DNA of 16,076 nt. It comes from Desulfovibrionaceae bacterium UBA3823 (lineage in GTDB: Bacteria > Desulfobacterota > Desulfovibrionia > Desulfovibrionales > Desulfovibrionaceae). The stretch's first letter is position 1. The number at the start of each line of letters is the position of its first letter. Below are positions 1 through 6,387 of the stretch, one piece after another. The stretch covers positions 6,585-22,660 of the forward strand of contig DFDR01000124.1 of assembly GCA_002369295.1 (NCBI GenBank), written 5' to 3'. The position numbers and the translations under genes are program-made. Under the pieces are notes generated by a model that did not search any database, was not told the origin of the DNA, and saw only the letters and a program-made list of their open reading frames with translations.

Positions 1-66
1 GCCCTCTACGAGAAGACGCTGGACCTCAAGGAAGCCAACGCCTGGATAGCCGCCCAGCAGGCCTAA
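1..66 (+). CDS. hisA: HisA-like isomerase, 3' end only (partial)
   Basis: The window opens inside this gene; only the last 21 codons and the TAA stop are visible. The tail reads ALYEKTLDLKEANAW followed by IAAQQA. This resembles the C-terminal helix of HisA, the phosphoribosylformimino-AICAR ribotide isomerase of histidine biosynthesis, a cytoplasmic TIM barrel. The second copy at 491-583 adds the upstream motif GLEGAISGRA, which fits the last phosphate-binding loop of HisA and strengthens the call. An intrinsic terminator starts 26 nt after the stop, so this is the end of its transcription unit. The identification rests on a very short stretch. Confidence 0.6.
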   Translation, partial: ALYEKTLDLKEANAWIAAQQA

Positions 67-91
67 GTTCCGCAAGGCATTTCAACGCCAA

Positions 92-124
92 GGGGCCGCT
101 GTCGTCGAGACGGCGGCCCCTTTG
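92..124 (+). terminator. Intrinsic terminator of the hisA-like gene
   Basis: A 12-bp stem (92-103 with 109-120, containing one G-T wobble pair) closes a 5-nt loop and is followed by TTT. It lies just after the stop at 66. A diverged second copy is found at 625-651. Confidence 0.75.
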
Positions 125-490
125 GCTTGTCGCGACGTATGTTCCCATGGCTGCCAGCGGAGCGGGCTCATCGCTTGCCGGTTTGCGTCTAAATAAGAAC
201 CACTTGTTTTTATTGGAACTTTTTAGAAAGACCTTGGATGTGCGGGTTTGCGTCTAAATGAAACTTGCCCCAGATCGACATGGTCGGCAAGCCGGTCGCG
301 TTCGATGCTCTGGGGCGTCAGACCGAGATCCCCCCGTTAACGCCCTGTGAATTGCCGAGGAAGTGACAACGAGTGCACCTTCTTTCTAGGACCGCAGTTC
401 TTCGTGGGCAACCTTGCCCTCCAATCTGCGCGGTCTTCGCTCATTCGGGTAGGCGTCCTCATGGTTGCCTATCCTCTCTTCGTGGACGGC
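125..490. other. Gene-poor insert between the two hisA tails
   Basis: No recognisable gene is present. The stretch contains a 14-bp direct repeat and a short AT-rich patch around 190-240. It also contains an open frame without a start (262-366, plus strand, containing IDMVGKPVAFDALGRQTEI) that I could not assign to a family. An open frame beginning at 347 runs into the second hisA tail, but only its last 30 codons resemble HisA. The stretch may be a remnant of an inserted element. Confidence 0.4.
181..259 (+). repeat. 14-bp direct repeat pair
   Basis: GTTTGCGTCTAAAT occurs exactly at 181-194 and again at 246-259, a period of 65 bp. The flanks also match partly (TGCCG and TGCGG before it). 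The AT-rich sequence between the copies differs from the surrounding GC-rich DNA. The pair could be the trace of an insertion or a binding-site pair. Confidence 0.6.
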
Positions 491-583
491 GGGCTTGAAG
501 GTGCCATCTCAGGCCGAGCCCTCTACGAGAAGACGCTGGATCTGAAGGAAGCCAATGCCTGGATGGCCTCCCAGCAGGCATAA
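491..583 (+). pseudogene. hisA: Second, truncated hisA 3' fragment
   Basis: The last 30 codons of a HisA-like protein (GLEGAISGRALYEKTLDLKE, then ANAWMASQQA and stop) repeat the tail seen at 1-66. Over the shared 66 bases there are six differences. Four are synonymous third-position changes (GAC/GAT, CTC/CTG, AAC/AAT, GCC/GCA) and two are conservative replacements (I to M, A to S). Divergence under protein-level selection suggests this copy came from a functional orthologue, not from a recent local duplication. Upstream of 491 the frame stays open to an ATG at 347, but that part does not look like HisA, so I call it a fragment. Confidence 0.6.
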
Positions 584-586
584 GTT

Positions 587-610
587 CCGCAGACCCGCAG
601 ACCCGCAGAA
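587..610 (+). repeat. 8-bp tandem repeat after the second hisA stop
   Basis: Three units of CCGCAGAC, the last ending in AA, lie at 587-610. The extra 16 bp account exactly for the longer distance from stop to hairpin here (42 nt) compared with the first copy (26 nt). Confidence 0.7.
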
Positions 611-624
611 CATTGCAATGGCAT

Positions 625-651
625 GGACCGCTGTCTTCGGGACGGTGGCCC
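625..651 (+). terminator. Diverged copy of the hisA terminator
   Basis: The stem CCGCTGTC (28-35 of line 601) pairs with GACGGTGG at 641-648, extended by flanking G-C pairs with one mismatch. It has the same core as the terminator at 92-124, but no T-run follows, so it is probably weak or inactive. Confidence 0.45.
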
Positions 652-744
652 CTGGCGCTGATTGCGGATGCGGCATGGCCATGGCGCCCTTGGCGGAGCG
701 GCTGTGCGCGGCATGGCAGACCGGGGCAGGCTGGACATTGAGGA

Positions 745-787
745 TGTCTGCATGGAGTTTGAGCCGGCATGGAGTTTGCGTGCAGAC
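745..787. repeat. Inverted repeat enclosing a 17-bp-period direct repeat
   Basis: GTCTGCA (745-751) and TGCAGAC (781-787) are inverted copies. Between and partly overlapping them, GCATGGAGTTTG occurs at 750-761 and 767-778. No gene was recognised in 652-846, which is still GC-rich and ends at the AT-rich module. Confidence 0.5.
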
Positions 788-846
788 GTCTTGAATGCGG
801 TGCTCGGCTGGCTTGCAGATGACGGCGAAACGCATGGACAAGGGTG

Positions 847-1644
847 TTATGCGGGTATGAGGCTGCTCAAAAAATCAGAAACTCTGGCGTCTACTTGTCG
901 AGATGAATTGTACCAGTCTCTGTTGTTTTCTATGATGAATGATCGTTTTAGTTCAGATTTAAAATCGACAAAAGAATCCATTTCAATACGTTCTGAATCG
1001 ATAAATGGATTATTGTTTTGAATAAAACAGCTTGTAATAGAAATGTTGCCATAGTAACGTAATCTATTCTGAAGCTGTTCCTTTAACGGATTTTTTGATG
1101 TGTCGTTGCCAGATTCTTTCTCTAGCTTGTTGCAAGCTGTGTATGGATTTTCTTTGATAGCGCATAAAAGCCAAGCTTCTGATTTTGGATTGGGTACCAT
1201 GGCTACGCCATTATGCATTCCAGCACTTTTAAAACCACCCTTTTGTCCTGAAATGCTATCTCGTATAGTTTGATATCTATTGTTGGGAGAGGACTGTGAA
1301 CCGTCGCAGTCTCTAAAGAAAATTGCAGTGACGCAGTCGTCAATTTTCAAGCCAAGCTCGATAGCAAGCATTCCAAGTGCATAAGAATTTTTCTTATGAA
1401 ACTTTGCTGTATTTACACCTCTTAACTTATGAGGTGATATTGTTTTAGCGATATATGTTAAGAGTGATTCAGAAACAAAGTATCCTGAGTATTCGATCAT
1501 CGAATAATGAAATGTATTGTAAAAAATTTGATCCACCAATAATGCCATAGGGCCTGGGACCCATTCGCTCGGAATGGCAATTCGATCGAGAACAGTTGTC
1601 ATTCCAATGTCAGTAATTCCTTCTCCAGACAATAAAACTATCAT
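847..1644 (-). CDS. TOPRIM/DUF4276-like protein, partner of the adjacent ATPase
   Basis: The protein has 265 residues. The N terminus holds SGEGITD with a candidate metal-binding Glu8. A beta-strand leads into FFRDCDG with Asp112 and Asp114, the DxD of a TOPRIM fold. Residues 150-160 read MVPNPKSEAWLL, like the P-x-x-E-x-W-L-L motif seen in DUF4276/RloB-type TOPRIM proteins. TOPRIM domains of this class act as metal-dependent nucleases or nuclease-like effectors beside OLD-type ATPases. It starts 11 nt after the ATPase stop, with AAGGA correctly spaced before its ATG, so the two are co-transcribed and probably form a complex. It is much more AT-rich than the core genes. The last codons (SSLIPA) fall in GC-richer sequence at the island edge, so the C terminus may have been altered. 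Subfamily and cleavage activity are inferred. Confidence 0.6.
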   Translation of the reverse strand: MIVLLSGEGITDIGMTTVLDRIAIPSEWVPGPMALLVDQIFYNTFHYSMIEYSGYFVSESLLTYIAKTISPHKLRGVNTAKFHKKNSYALGMLAIELGLKIDDCVTAIFFRDCDGSQSSPNNRYQTIRDSISGQKGGFKSAGMHNGVAMVPNPKSEAWLLCAIKENPYTACNKLEKESGNDTSKNPLKEQLQNRLRYYGNISITSCFIQNNNPFIDSERIEMDSFVDFKSELKRSFIIENNRDWYNSSRQVDARVSDFLSSLIPA

Positions 1645-1655
1645 TTTGTTCCTTA

Positions 1656-2810
1656 TTATTTTTCAAAATATTTTGTGACTTCTTCGAGAGATAGATCAAG
1701 ATAAGTTTCACCTGGAGAGAGTACCTGTAATTTATTTTTGGCTTCCGGATAATCGAATAAGTTAGCAATTCCTGTGTCTCCATTTTTTTTCTTAAACACA
1801 AATCGAATGTTTTCTATGGCTATGTCATCCGGAATGTATTGTAGTATTTCTGGACTATGTGTTGTCAAAAGAATTTGATTTTTTGATTTAAAGAGCAATT
1901 TTATTAAGTTTTCTATAACATAAGGATTGAATCCATTTTCAATCTCATCAAATATTGACATGCCATTGGCAAAAAGCACAGATGAAACAATAGCTAATAA
2001 CCTAATAGTTCCATCGTTTACGTCTTTTGATGCTCTTTCTTGATATGGTGAAGAGTCGTCAAATTTTTCTGTAATAGAAAATTCTTTCCAACCGGCTCTT
2101 AAATGTTTTATGACATAGTTTTCAATATAAGGATAAAAAATTTTAATATTGCTGATGAGCAACATCTGTTCTTCTTGATTCATTCCAGCTAAATATCCAG
2201 CTAACATTTCTCCTCGAGCGCCGATATTTTGGGCGATTCGAGCTCTTTTGAGCTTTATCACCGAAGGACAAAGCAAATCATAGGAATGAATACTTGAAAT
2301 TAACTTGTGTATTTCAAGTATATCTTCTGAAAATGACTCAAGATTTAATTGAGACAGAACAGAGCCAGTATATTTAAAATTTATTACATTTTCTTCTGGT
2401 ATATTAAAAAAAGAGATACGTTTATTCTCATTTTTAAAGTAGTCATCTATTCCGTTGTAGCTAATTTTTTCGAAAGTACATCTATTGTAATTACTTGTAG
2501 TATTATAACTAGCAGACCATATAAATAATTTATCGTCTATCTTGCCACGCACAGATATTTCAATGATGAATTTTTTTGGATTATTATTTTTGTTTATGAT
2601 ATCGGTCGATGTCCAGCCATGCTTATCTAAAAAAACGTCAACATCTCCTCTAAAAACAGAAGATACAAAATCAATCATATATAAAATTGTAGACTTACCA
2701 GAACCGTTGAGCCCAGTAAGAACGGTTACAGGAGAATCTTGTGAAAAATCTAACGATGCAGAACTTATAGATCGAAAATTTTTTATTGATATTTTTACTA
2801 GCTTATTCAT
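1656..2810 (-). CDS. AAA-15/AAA-21 (OLD/RecF-like) ATPase of a two-gene module
   Basis: The protein has 384 residues and resembles the ABC/SMC-type ATPases used in OLD-like defence modules. Visible motifs are KNFRSI near the N terminus (10-15), Walker A GLNGSGKST (33-41), a signature-like segment KDVNDGTIRLL (262-272), Walker B with catalytic Glu in IFDEIENG (Glu289), and the H-loop TTHSPEIL with His318. All ATPase residues I would expect are present, so it looks functional. A plausible ribosome site (AAAGG, 8 nt before the ATG) is present. The gene is AT-rich with AT-ending codons, unlike its GC-rich neighbours, which indicates horizontal transfer. Paired with the TOPRIM gene just downstream, it fits the general architecture of PARIS-, AbiL- or OLD-like systems, but I cannot place it in any one of these. 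Confidence 0.75.
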   Translation of the reverse strand: MNKLVKISIKNFRSISSASLDFSQDSPVTVLTGLNGSGKSTILYMIDFVSSVFRGDVDVFLDKHGWTSTDIINKNNNPKKFIIEISVRGKIDDKLFIWSASYNTTSNYNRCTFEKISYNGIDDYFKNENKRISFFNIPEENVINFKYTGSVLSQLNLESFSEDILEIHKLISSIHSYDLLCPSVIKLKRARIAQNIGARGEMLAGYLAGMNQEEQMLLISNIKIFYPYIENYVIKHLRAGWKEFSITEKFDDSSPYQERASKDVNDGTIRLLAIVSSVLFANGMSIFDEIENGFNPYVIENLIKLLFKSKNQILLTTHSPEILQYIPDDIAIENIRFVFKKKNGDTGIANLFDYPEAKNKLQVLSPGETYLDLSLEEVTKYFEK

Positions 2811-2926
2811 GGCAGGACCTTTGTATTACCCAGACCAGCGCTCATCGAATTCTGCCCTTGAGGGGCTTGCTTGGCCTGCCGCCCGCAGATGCTGAACGTG
2901 GCGAGGCTGTGGCCTGCGCCAAGGGG

Positions 2927-2948
2927 GGGAGCTGGCAGTTCTGCTCCC
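2927..2948 (-). terminator. Possible hairpin downstream of smpB
   Basis: GGGAGC (2927-2932) pairs with GCTCCC (2943-2948) in the 149-bp gap between smpB and the ATPase gene. No U-run follows on the minus strand, so terminator function is uncertain. Confidence 0.25.
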
Positions 2949-2959
2949 GCTCGCAAACC

Positions 2960-3424
2960 CTACCGGGCCATTTCCCGCTGGGCGTCGCGCTCCTCGGCCC
3001 GGCGCTTCAGATCCTCGCGCTTGTCGAAGAGCTTCTTGCCCCGGCCGACGGCGATTTCGAGCTTCACCTTGCCGTGCTGGAAGTACATGCGCACAGGCAC
3101 CACCGTGAGGCCCTTCTGGGCGACCAGGCCGGCATAGCGGGCGATTTCCCGGGCGTGCATGAGAAGCCGGCGGTCGCGGTCGGGATCCTGGGGGGCGTAG
3201 CCGGCGTTCTCGTAGGGGGCGATGTGGAGCTTGACGACGAAGGCCGATCCTTGCCTGAACTCCACGTAGGCATCCTGGAAGCTGACCCGTCCGAGGCGTA
3301 TGCTCTTGATTTCGGGGCCGGTAAGGGAGATGCCCGCCTCCAGGAACTCGGAGAGCTCGTAGAGGTGCCGGGCCTTCTTGTTGACGGCAATGGTGCCGGG
3401 AGACTGCTTTTTCTTGCTGCTCAT
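2960..3424 (-). CDS. smpB: SsrA-binding protein SmpB
   Basis: The 154-residue product matches SmpB in length and motifs: VNKKARHLYEL (14-24), EAGISLTGPEIKSIR (29-43), DAYVEF, LHIAPYENAGY, and the basic C-terminal tail FDKREDLKRR. SmpB binds tmRNA and delivers it to stalled ribosomes for trans-translation in the cytoplasm. The ATG is at 3422-3424, and its first bases overlap the ptsI stop codon (ATGA), implying translational coupling. It is the last gene of the core minus-strand block. No tmRNA gene was recognised beside it. A much longer open frame continues upstream through ptsI, but that part is a frame shadow. Confidence 0.95.
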   Translation of the reverse strand: MSSKKKQSPGTIAVNKKARHLYELSEFLEAGISLTGPEIKSIRLGRVSFQDAYVEFRQGSAFVVKLHIAPYENAGYAPQDPDRDRRLLMHAREIARYAGLVAQKGLTVVPVRMYFQHGKVKLEIAVGRGKKLFDKREDLKRRAEERDAQREMAR

Positions 3425-5193
3425 GCGGGCGTGCCCATGATGGTCGAAGTGTGGAAGGAAAGCTCGCGGCCGAGGGTGCGCTGGAGCAGCTCGTTGAGCA
3501 TGTGCTTGCAGGCCGAGATGTCGGTGCTCATGAGGAGCTGGCTGGCCAGTTCGCTGCAGGCCTGGGAGTTGAGCTTGCGGATGAGGTGCTTGATGCCCGG
3601 CAGGAAGGATGGCGAGGCGGAGACGGCGTCGATGCCCATGCCGAGCAGCAGGACGATGCCGTAGGGATCGGAGGAGAGCTCGCCGCAGGCGCTCACGCGT
3701 ATGCCCTCGCGGTGGCCGGCGTCGATGATGCGCTTGAGCGAGCGCACGACCGCCGGATGCAGGGCCTGGTTCAGGTAGGCCACGTGGCGGTTGTTGCGGT
3801 CTATGGCCATGAGGTAGTGGATGAGGTCGTTGGTGCCGATGCTGAAGAACTCGCACTCCCTGGCCAGGGCGTCCGCGATGAGGGCGGCCGCCGGCGTCTC
3901 CACCATGACGCCCACGGGGAGCTTTTCGGCATGGGGGATGCGGCGCGCCGTGAGCTCGTGGGAGATCTCCTGCATGATGCGCTTGACGGCCCTGACCTCC
4001 TCCACGGTGTCGATGAGGGGGAGGAGGATGGAGAGCCGGCCTTCGGGAAGATGTGCGCCCGCGCGCAGCAGGGCCGAGAGCTGGCTGCGGAAGATGTCGG
4101 GATGGCGCAGGGTGTAGCGTATGCCGCGCAGCCCCAGGGCGGGATTGGGCTCCTTGAGGGCCTCCTGGGCGTCCAGCAGCTTGTCCGCGCCGGCGTCCAG
4201 GGTGCGGATCACGGCCTTGCCGGGCGACTTTTCCGCCACCTCGCGGTACTCCTCGAAGAGGCTTTCCTCGGTGGGCTTCTGCCTGCCGAGGAAGGAGAAC
4301 TCCGTGCGGTAGAGGCCGATGCCGTCGGCACCGAAACCCTCGAGGGACGCAGCCTCGTCGGCGCGCTCGATGTTGGCCATGACGTCTACGCGCAGGCCGT
4401 CCACGGTGTCGGCAGGCCACTGCGACATGGTGCGGGCGCTCGACTCCCAGTCCGCGTACTCGGCTGCCCTGGCCTTGAAGCGCTGGGCGTCCCTGTCGTC
4501 AGGGGCGATGAGCACGCCGCCGCCGAGGCCGTCCACGATGACGCTGTCGCCTTCCCTGGCTGCCAGCCGAAGGCCCGTGACGCAGACCAGCGCCGGAATG
4601 TGCAGGCCGCGGGAGAGGATGGAGGTGTGCGAGGTGGGGCCGCCCTCCTGGGTGAGTATGCCGCGGATGCGCTTGAGATCCACGTCCATGACGTCGGCAG
4701 GCGAGATGTCCTCGGCAGCCAGAATGATGTCCGCGTCCTCGGCCTCCCGTTCGGCAGCCCCCGTCAGCCAGCCCTTGATGCGCGAGCCCACGGAGCGGAT
4801 GTCCTGGGCGCGCTCGCGCAGGTAGGGATCGTCCATGGCGTCGAAGATGCGGCCGAGCTCCTCGATGGTCTTGTGCAGGGCCCAGCTGGCGCAGATCCCC
4901 TCCTCGGCGATGCGCCGGGCTGCCGCGCCCCCCAGCTTGGGGTCGCGGGTCATCTCGATCTGGGCGTCGATGACTTCGCGGTACTCGGCCAGGTCGTCGG
5001 GCACCTTTTCCCTGGCTGCAGCGAGGTCCTCGCGCACGGCGTCGATGGCGCCCTGGAGCAGGGCCTGCTCCCGGGCGGCCTCTTCGGGCTTGATGGAGCG
5101 CCTGTCCACGAAGTTTTCGGAGTGCAGGAAGTGGAGGGTGCCGAGGGAGATGCCGGGAGACACCGGCGTGCCGTAGAGATGGGCGCGGGCCAT
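3421..5193 (-). CDS. ptsI: PEP-protein phosphotransferase, enzyme I of the PTS
   Basis: The 590-residue product is full length for enzyme I. It takes phosphate from PEP and passes it to HPr. The HPr-binding and phosphohistidine domain contains GGPTSHTSILSRG with the active His189. The PEP-binding barrel carries GIGLYRTEF (291-299), VIRTLDAGADK (328-338), FFSIGTNDLIHY (449-460) and the catalytic Cys503 in VSACGELSSDP. The ATG follows GGGAG at suitable distance and lies 3 nt from the HPr stop, so the two are coupled. The stop overlaps the smpB start. All expected catalytic residues are present. Confidence 0.93.
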   Translation of the reverse strand: MARAHLYGTPVSPGISLGTLHFLHSENFVDRRSIKPEEAAREQALLQGAIDAVREDLAAAREKVPDDLAEYREVIDAQIEMTRDPKLGGAAARRIAEEGICASWALHKTIEELGRIFDAMDDPYLRERAQDIRSVGSRIKGWLTGAAEREAEDADIILAAEDISPADVMDVDLKRIRGILTQEGGPTSHTSILSRGLHIPALVCVTGLRLAAREGDSVIVDGLGGGVLIAPDDRDAQRFKARAAEYADWESSARTMSQWPADTVDGLRVDVMANIERADEAASLEGFGADGIGLYRTEFSFLGRQKPTEESLFEEYREVAEKSPGKAVIRTLDAGADKLLDAQEALKEPNPALGLRGIRYTLRHPDIFRSQLSALLRAGAHLPEGRLSILLPLIDTVEEVRAVKRIMQEISHELTARRIPHAEKLPVGVMVETPAAALIADALARECEFFSIGTNDLIHYLMAIDRNNRHVAYLNQALHPAVVRSLKRIIDAGHREGIRVSACGELSSDPYGIVLLLGMGIDAVSASPSFLPGIKHLIRKLNSQACSELASQLLMSTDISACKHMLNELLQRTLGRELSFHTSTIMGTPA

Positions 5194-5196
5194 GGG

Positions 5197-5475
5197 CTAG
5201 TCTCCCGGCTTTTCCAGAAAGGCCTGGAGCGCGTCGAGGGCCTGGTCCGCGTCGGGGCCGTCGGCCTTGATGGCAACGACGGCGTCTTCGGCCAGCGCCA
5301 GGGAGAGGATGTCCAGCATGCTCTTGGCGTCGGCCTCGCCCGTGTCCGCAACGATGGCAACGCTGGAGGCGAAGCGCTGCATCTCCTTGGCGAGCCGGGC
5401 TGCAGGGCGGGCGTGGAGCCCGTTGCGCGTGCAGAGCTTCACCTGGCGGCCAGGGGCCGCGTCTTCCAGCTTCAT
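5197..5475 (-). CDS. ptsH: HPr family phosphocarrier protein
   Basis: This 92-residue protein has the HPr fold signature NGLHARPAARLAKE with phosphorylatable His21, equivalent to His15 of classical HPr. It also has DAKSMLDILSLAL, in which Ser52 matches the regulatory Ser46 position. HPr carries phosphate from enzyme I to EIIA proteins. A GAGGAG ribosome site lies 7 nt before the ATG. It sits between the IID gene (57-bp gap) and ptsI (3-bp gap). The conserved Ser makes HPr-kinase control possible, but no kinase gene is in the window. Confidence 0.92.
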   Translation of the reverse strand: MKLEDAAPGRQVKLCTRNGLHARPAARLAKEMQRFASSVAIVADTGEADAKSMLDILSLALAEDAVVAIKADGPDADQALDALQAFLEKPGD

Positions 5476-5532
5476 GGCTGATCTCCTCGTTCTCTCGCGG
5501 CGCAGGCCCGCAGGGCCGCGCCCGTTCCGGCG

Positions 5533-6285
5533 TTACAGATGAAGGGTTCCGCCTCCGGCGCAGGCGAGCAGCAGCAGGCCGGCCATCCAGAAGACGACGG
5601 GGGTGACGAAGCGCGTGAACACAAGCCAGTGCGCCAGCGCGATGAAGGCCGCCATGCCTGCCTTGACATAGCCTGGCATGCCCGGCAGGGCCTGCCAGAA
5701 GAGGAAGGCGAGGGCAAGGGCGCAGAGCAGGGCGTTGAGCACCTTGACGGGGCCGGCCCAGTCGCCGGGCTTGAGCCGCGCGATGTGCAGAATGGCGTCG
5801 AAGCCGTAGCGCAGGCCGTAGAGGAAGCCTGCGCAGCGCAGACCCTGAAGCAGCAGGCAGAGCGCTATGCTCAGCCCTGCCGCCAGGGCGACATGGCCCA
5901 AGAAGAGCAGAAGGCAGCAGACGAGCGCCCAGCAGGGGTGCACGGCGCTGGAGATGAGGGAGTCGCCCACGGCCGACAGGGCTGCCGGTATGGTCTGCCG
6001 CAGCCGCCTCGCCCCTTCCTCGTTGAGCAGGCCGCTGGCGAGGTCCCTCTCCATGCTGATGAGCACGCCGGCAGCCAGAGGCTGGGTGAAGGGATGGGTG
6101 TTGGTGTGCTCGGCGTAGCGGGCAAGGGCGCGCCGGCGCGCCTCCCTGTCCGGATAGAGCTCCCTGAGCGCCGGCGCAAGAATGTAGGCGAGCCCGATCT
6201 GCTGCATGCCGCGGGTCGTGATGGCCGCGTTGACGGCCGCCGTGCGCGCAAGGCACGAGAAGACGGTGGCAAGGGAGAGGGGCAA
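5533..6285 (-). CDS. PTS mannose/fructose/sorbose-family EIID subunit
   Basis: The 250-residue membrane protein has the EIID layout: a soluble N-terminal half with TRGMQQIGLAYILAPALREL and the conserved HTNTHPF segment (about 60-66), AVGDSLISSAVHPCW, then several hydrophobic helices to the C terminus. EIID with EIIC forms the sugar channel of mannose-class PTS permeases. The start is TTG at 6283-6285, supported by AGGAG 7 nt upstream and the absence of a better ATG. No EIIA, EIIB or EIIC gene is in this window. The gene leads directly into HPr and ptsI, which suggests a shared transcript. The substrate cannot be read from the sequence. Confidence 0.85.
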   Translation of the reverse strand: MPLSLATVFSCLARTAAVNAAITTRGMQQIGLAYILAPALRELYPDREARRRALARYAEHTNTHPFTQPLAAGVLISMERDLASGLLNEEGARRLRQTIPAALSAVGDSLISSAVHPCWALVCCLLLFLGHVALAAGLSIALCLLLQGLRCAGFLYGLRYGFDAILHIARLKPGDWAGPVKVLNALLCALALAFLFWQALPGMPGYVKAGMAAFIALAHWLVFTRFVTPVVFWMAGLLLLACAGGGTLHL

Positions 6286-6357
6286 GGAGGACTCCTGGGG
6301 GCGCGGCAGGCTTGCGCGCCGGGACTGCGGGGAGAGGTGGATGCGGGACGTGTGCTG

Positions 6358-6387
6358 TTCGCGGGGCGTCAGTTTTCGCGGGGCGTC
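6358..6387. repeat. 13-bp direct repeat across the rsmI stop
   Basis: TTCGCGGGGCGTC occurs at 6358-6370 and 6375-6387, a 17-bp period spanning the last codons and stop of rsmI. The 83-bp gap between rsmI and the EIID gene shows no clear promoter or terminator. Confidence 0.5.

Noticed and set aside
662..1021. 119-codon plus-strand frame crossing the island edge
   Set aside because: It overlaps the TOPRIM gene antisense and has no recognisable protein features.
3451..5481. 676-codon open frame on the plus strand, antisense to ptsI and the HPr gene
   Set aside because: Its residue composition is the low-complexity shadow expected from GC-rich codons, while the minus strand carries complete EI and HPr motifs.
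4499..6256. 585-codon minus-strand frame spanning the EIID, HPr and ptsI genes
   Set aside because: It is Arg/Gly/His-rich and out of frame with all three recognised proteins.
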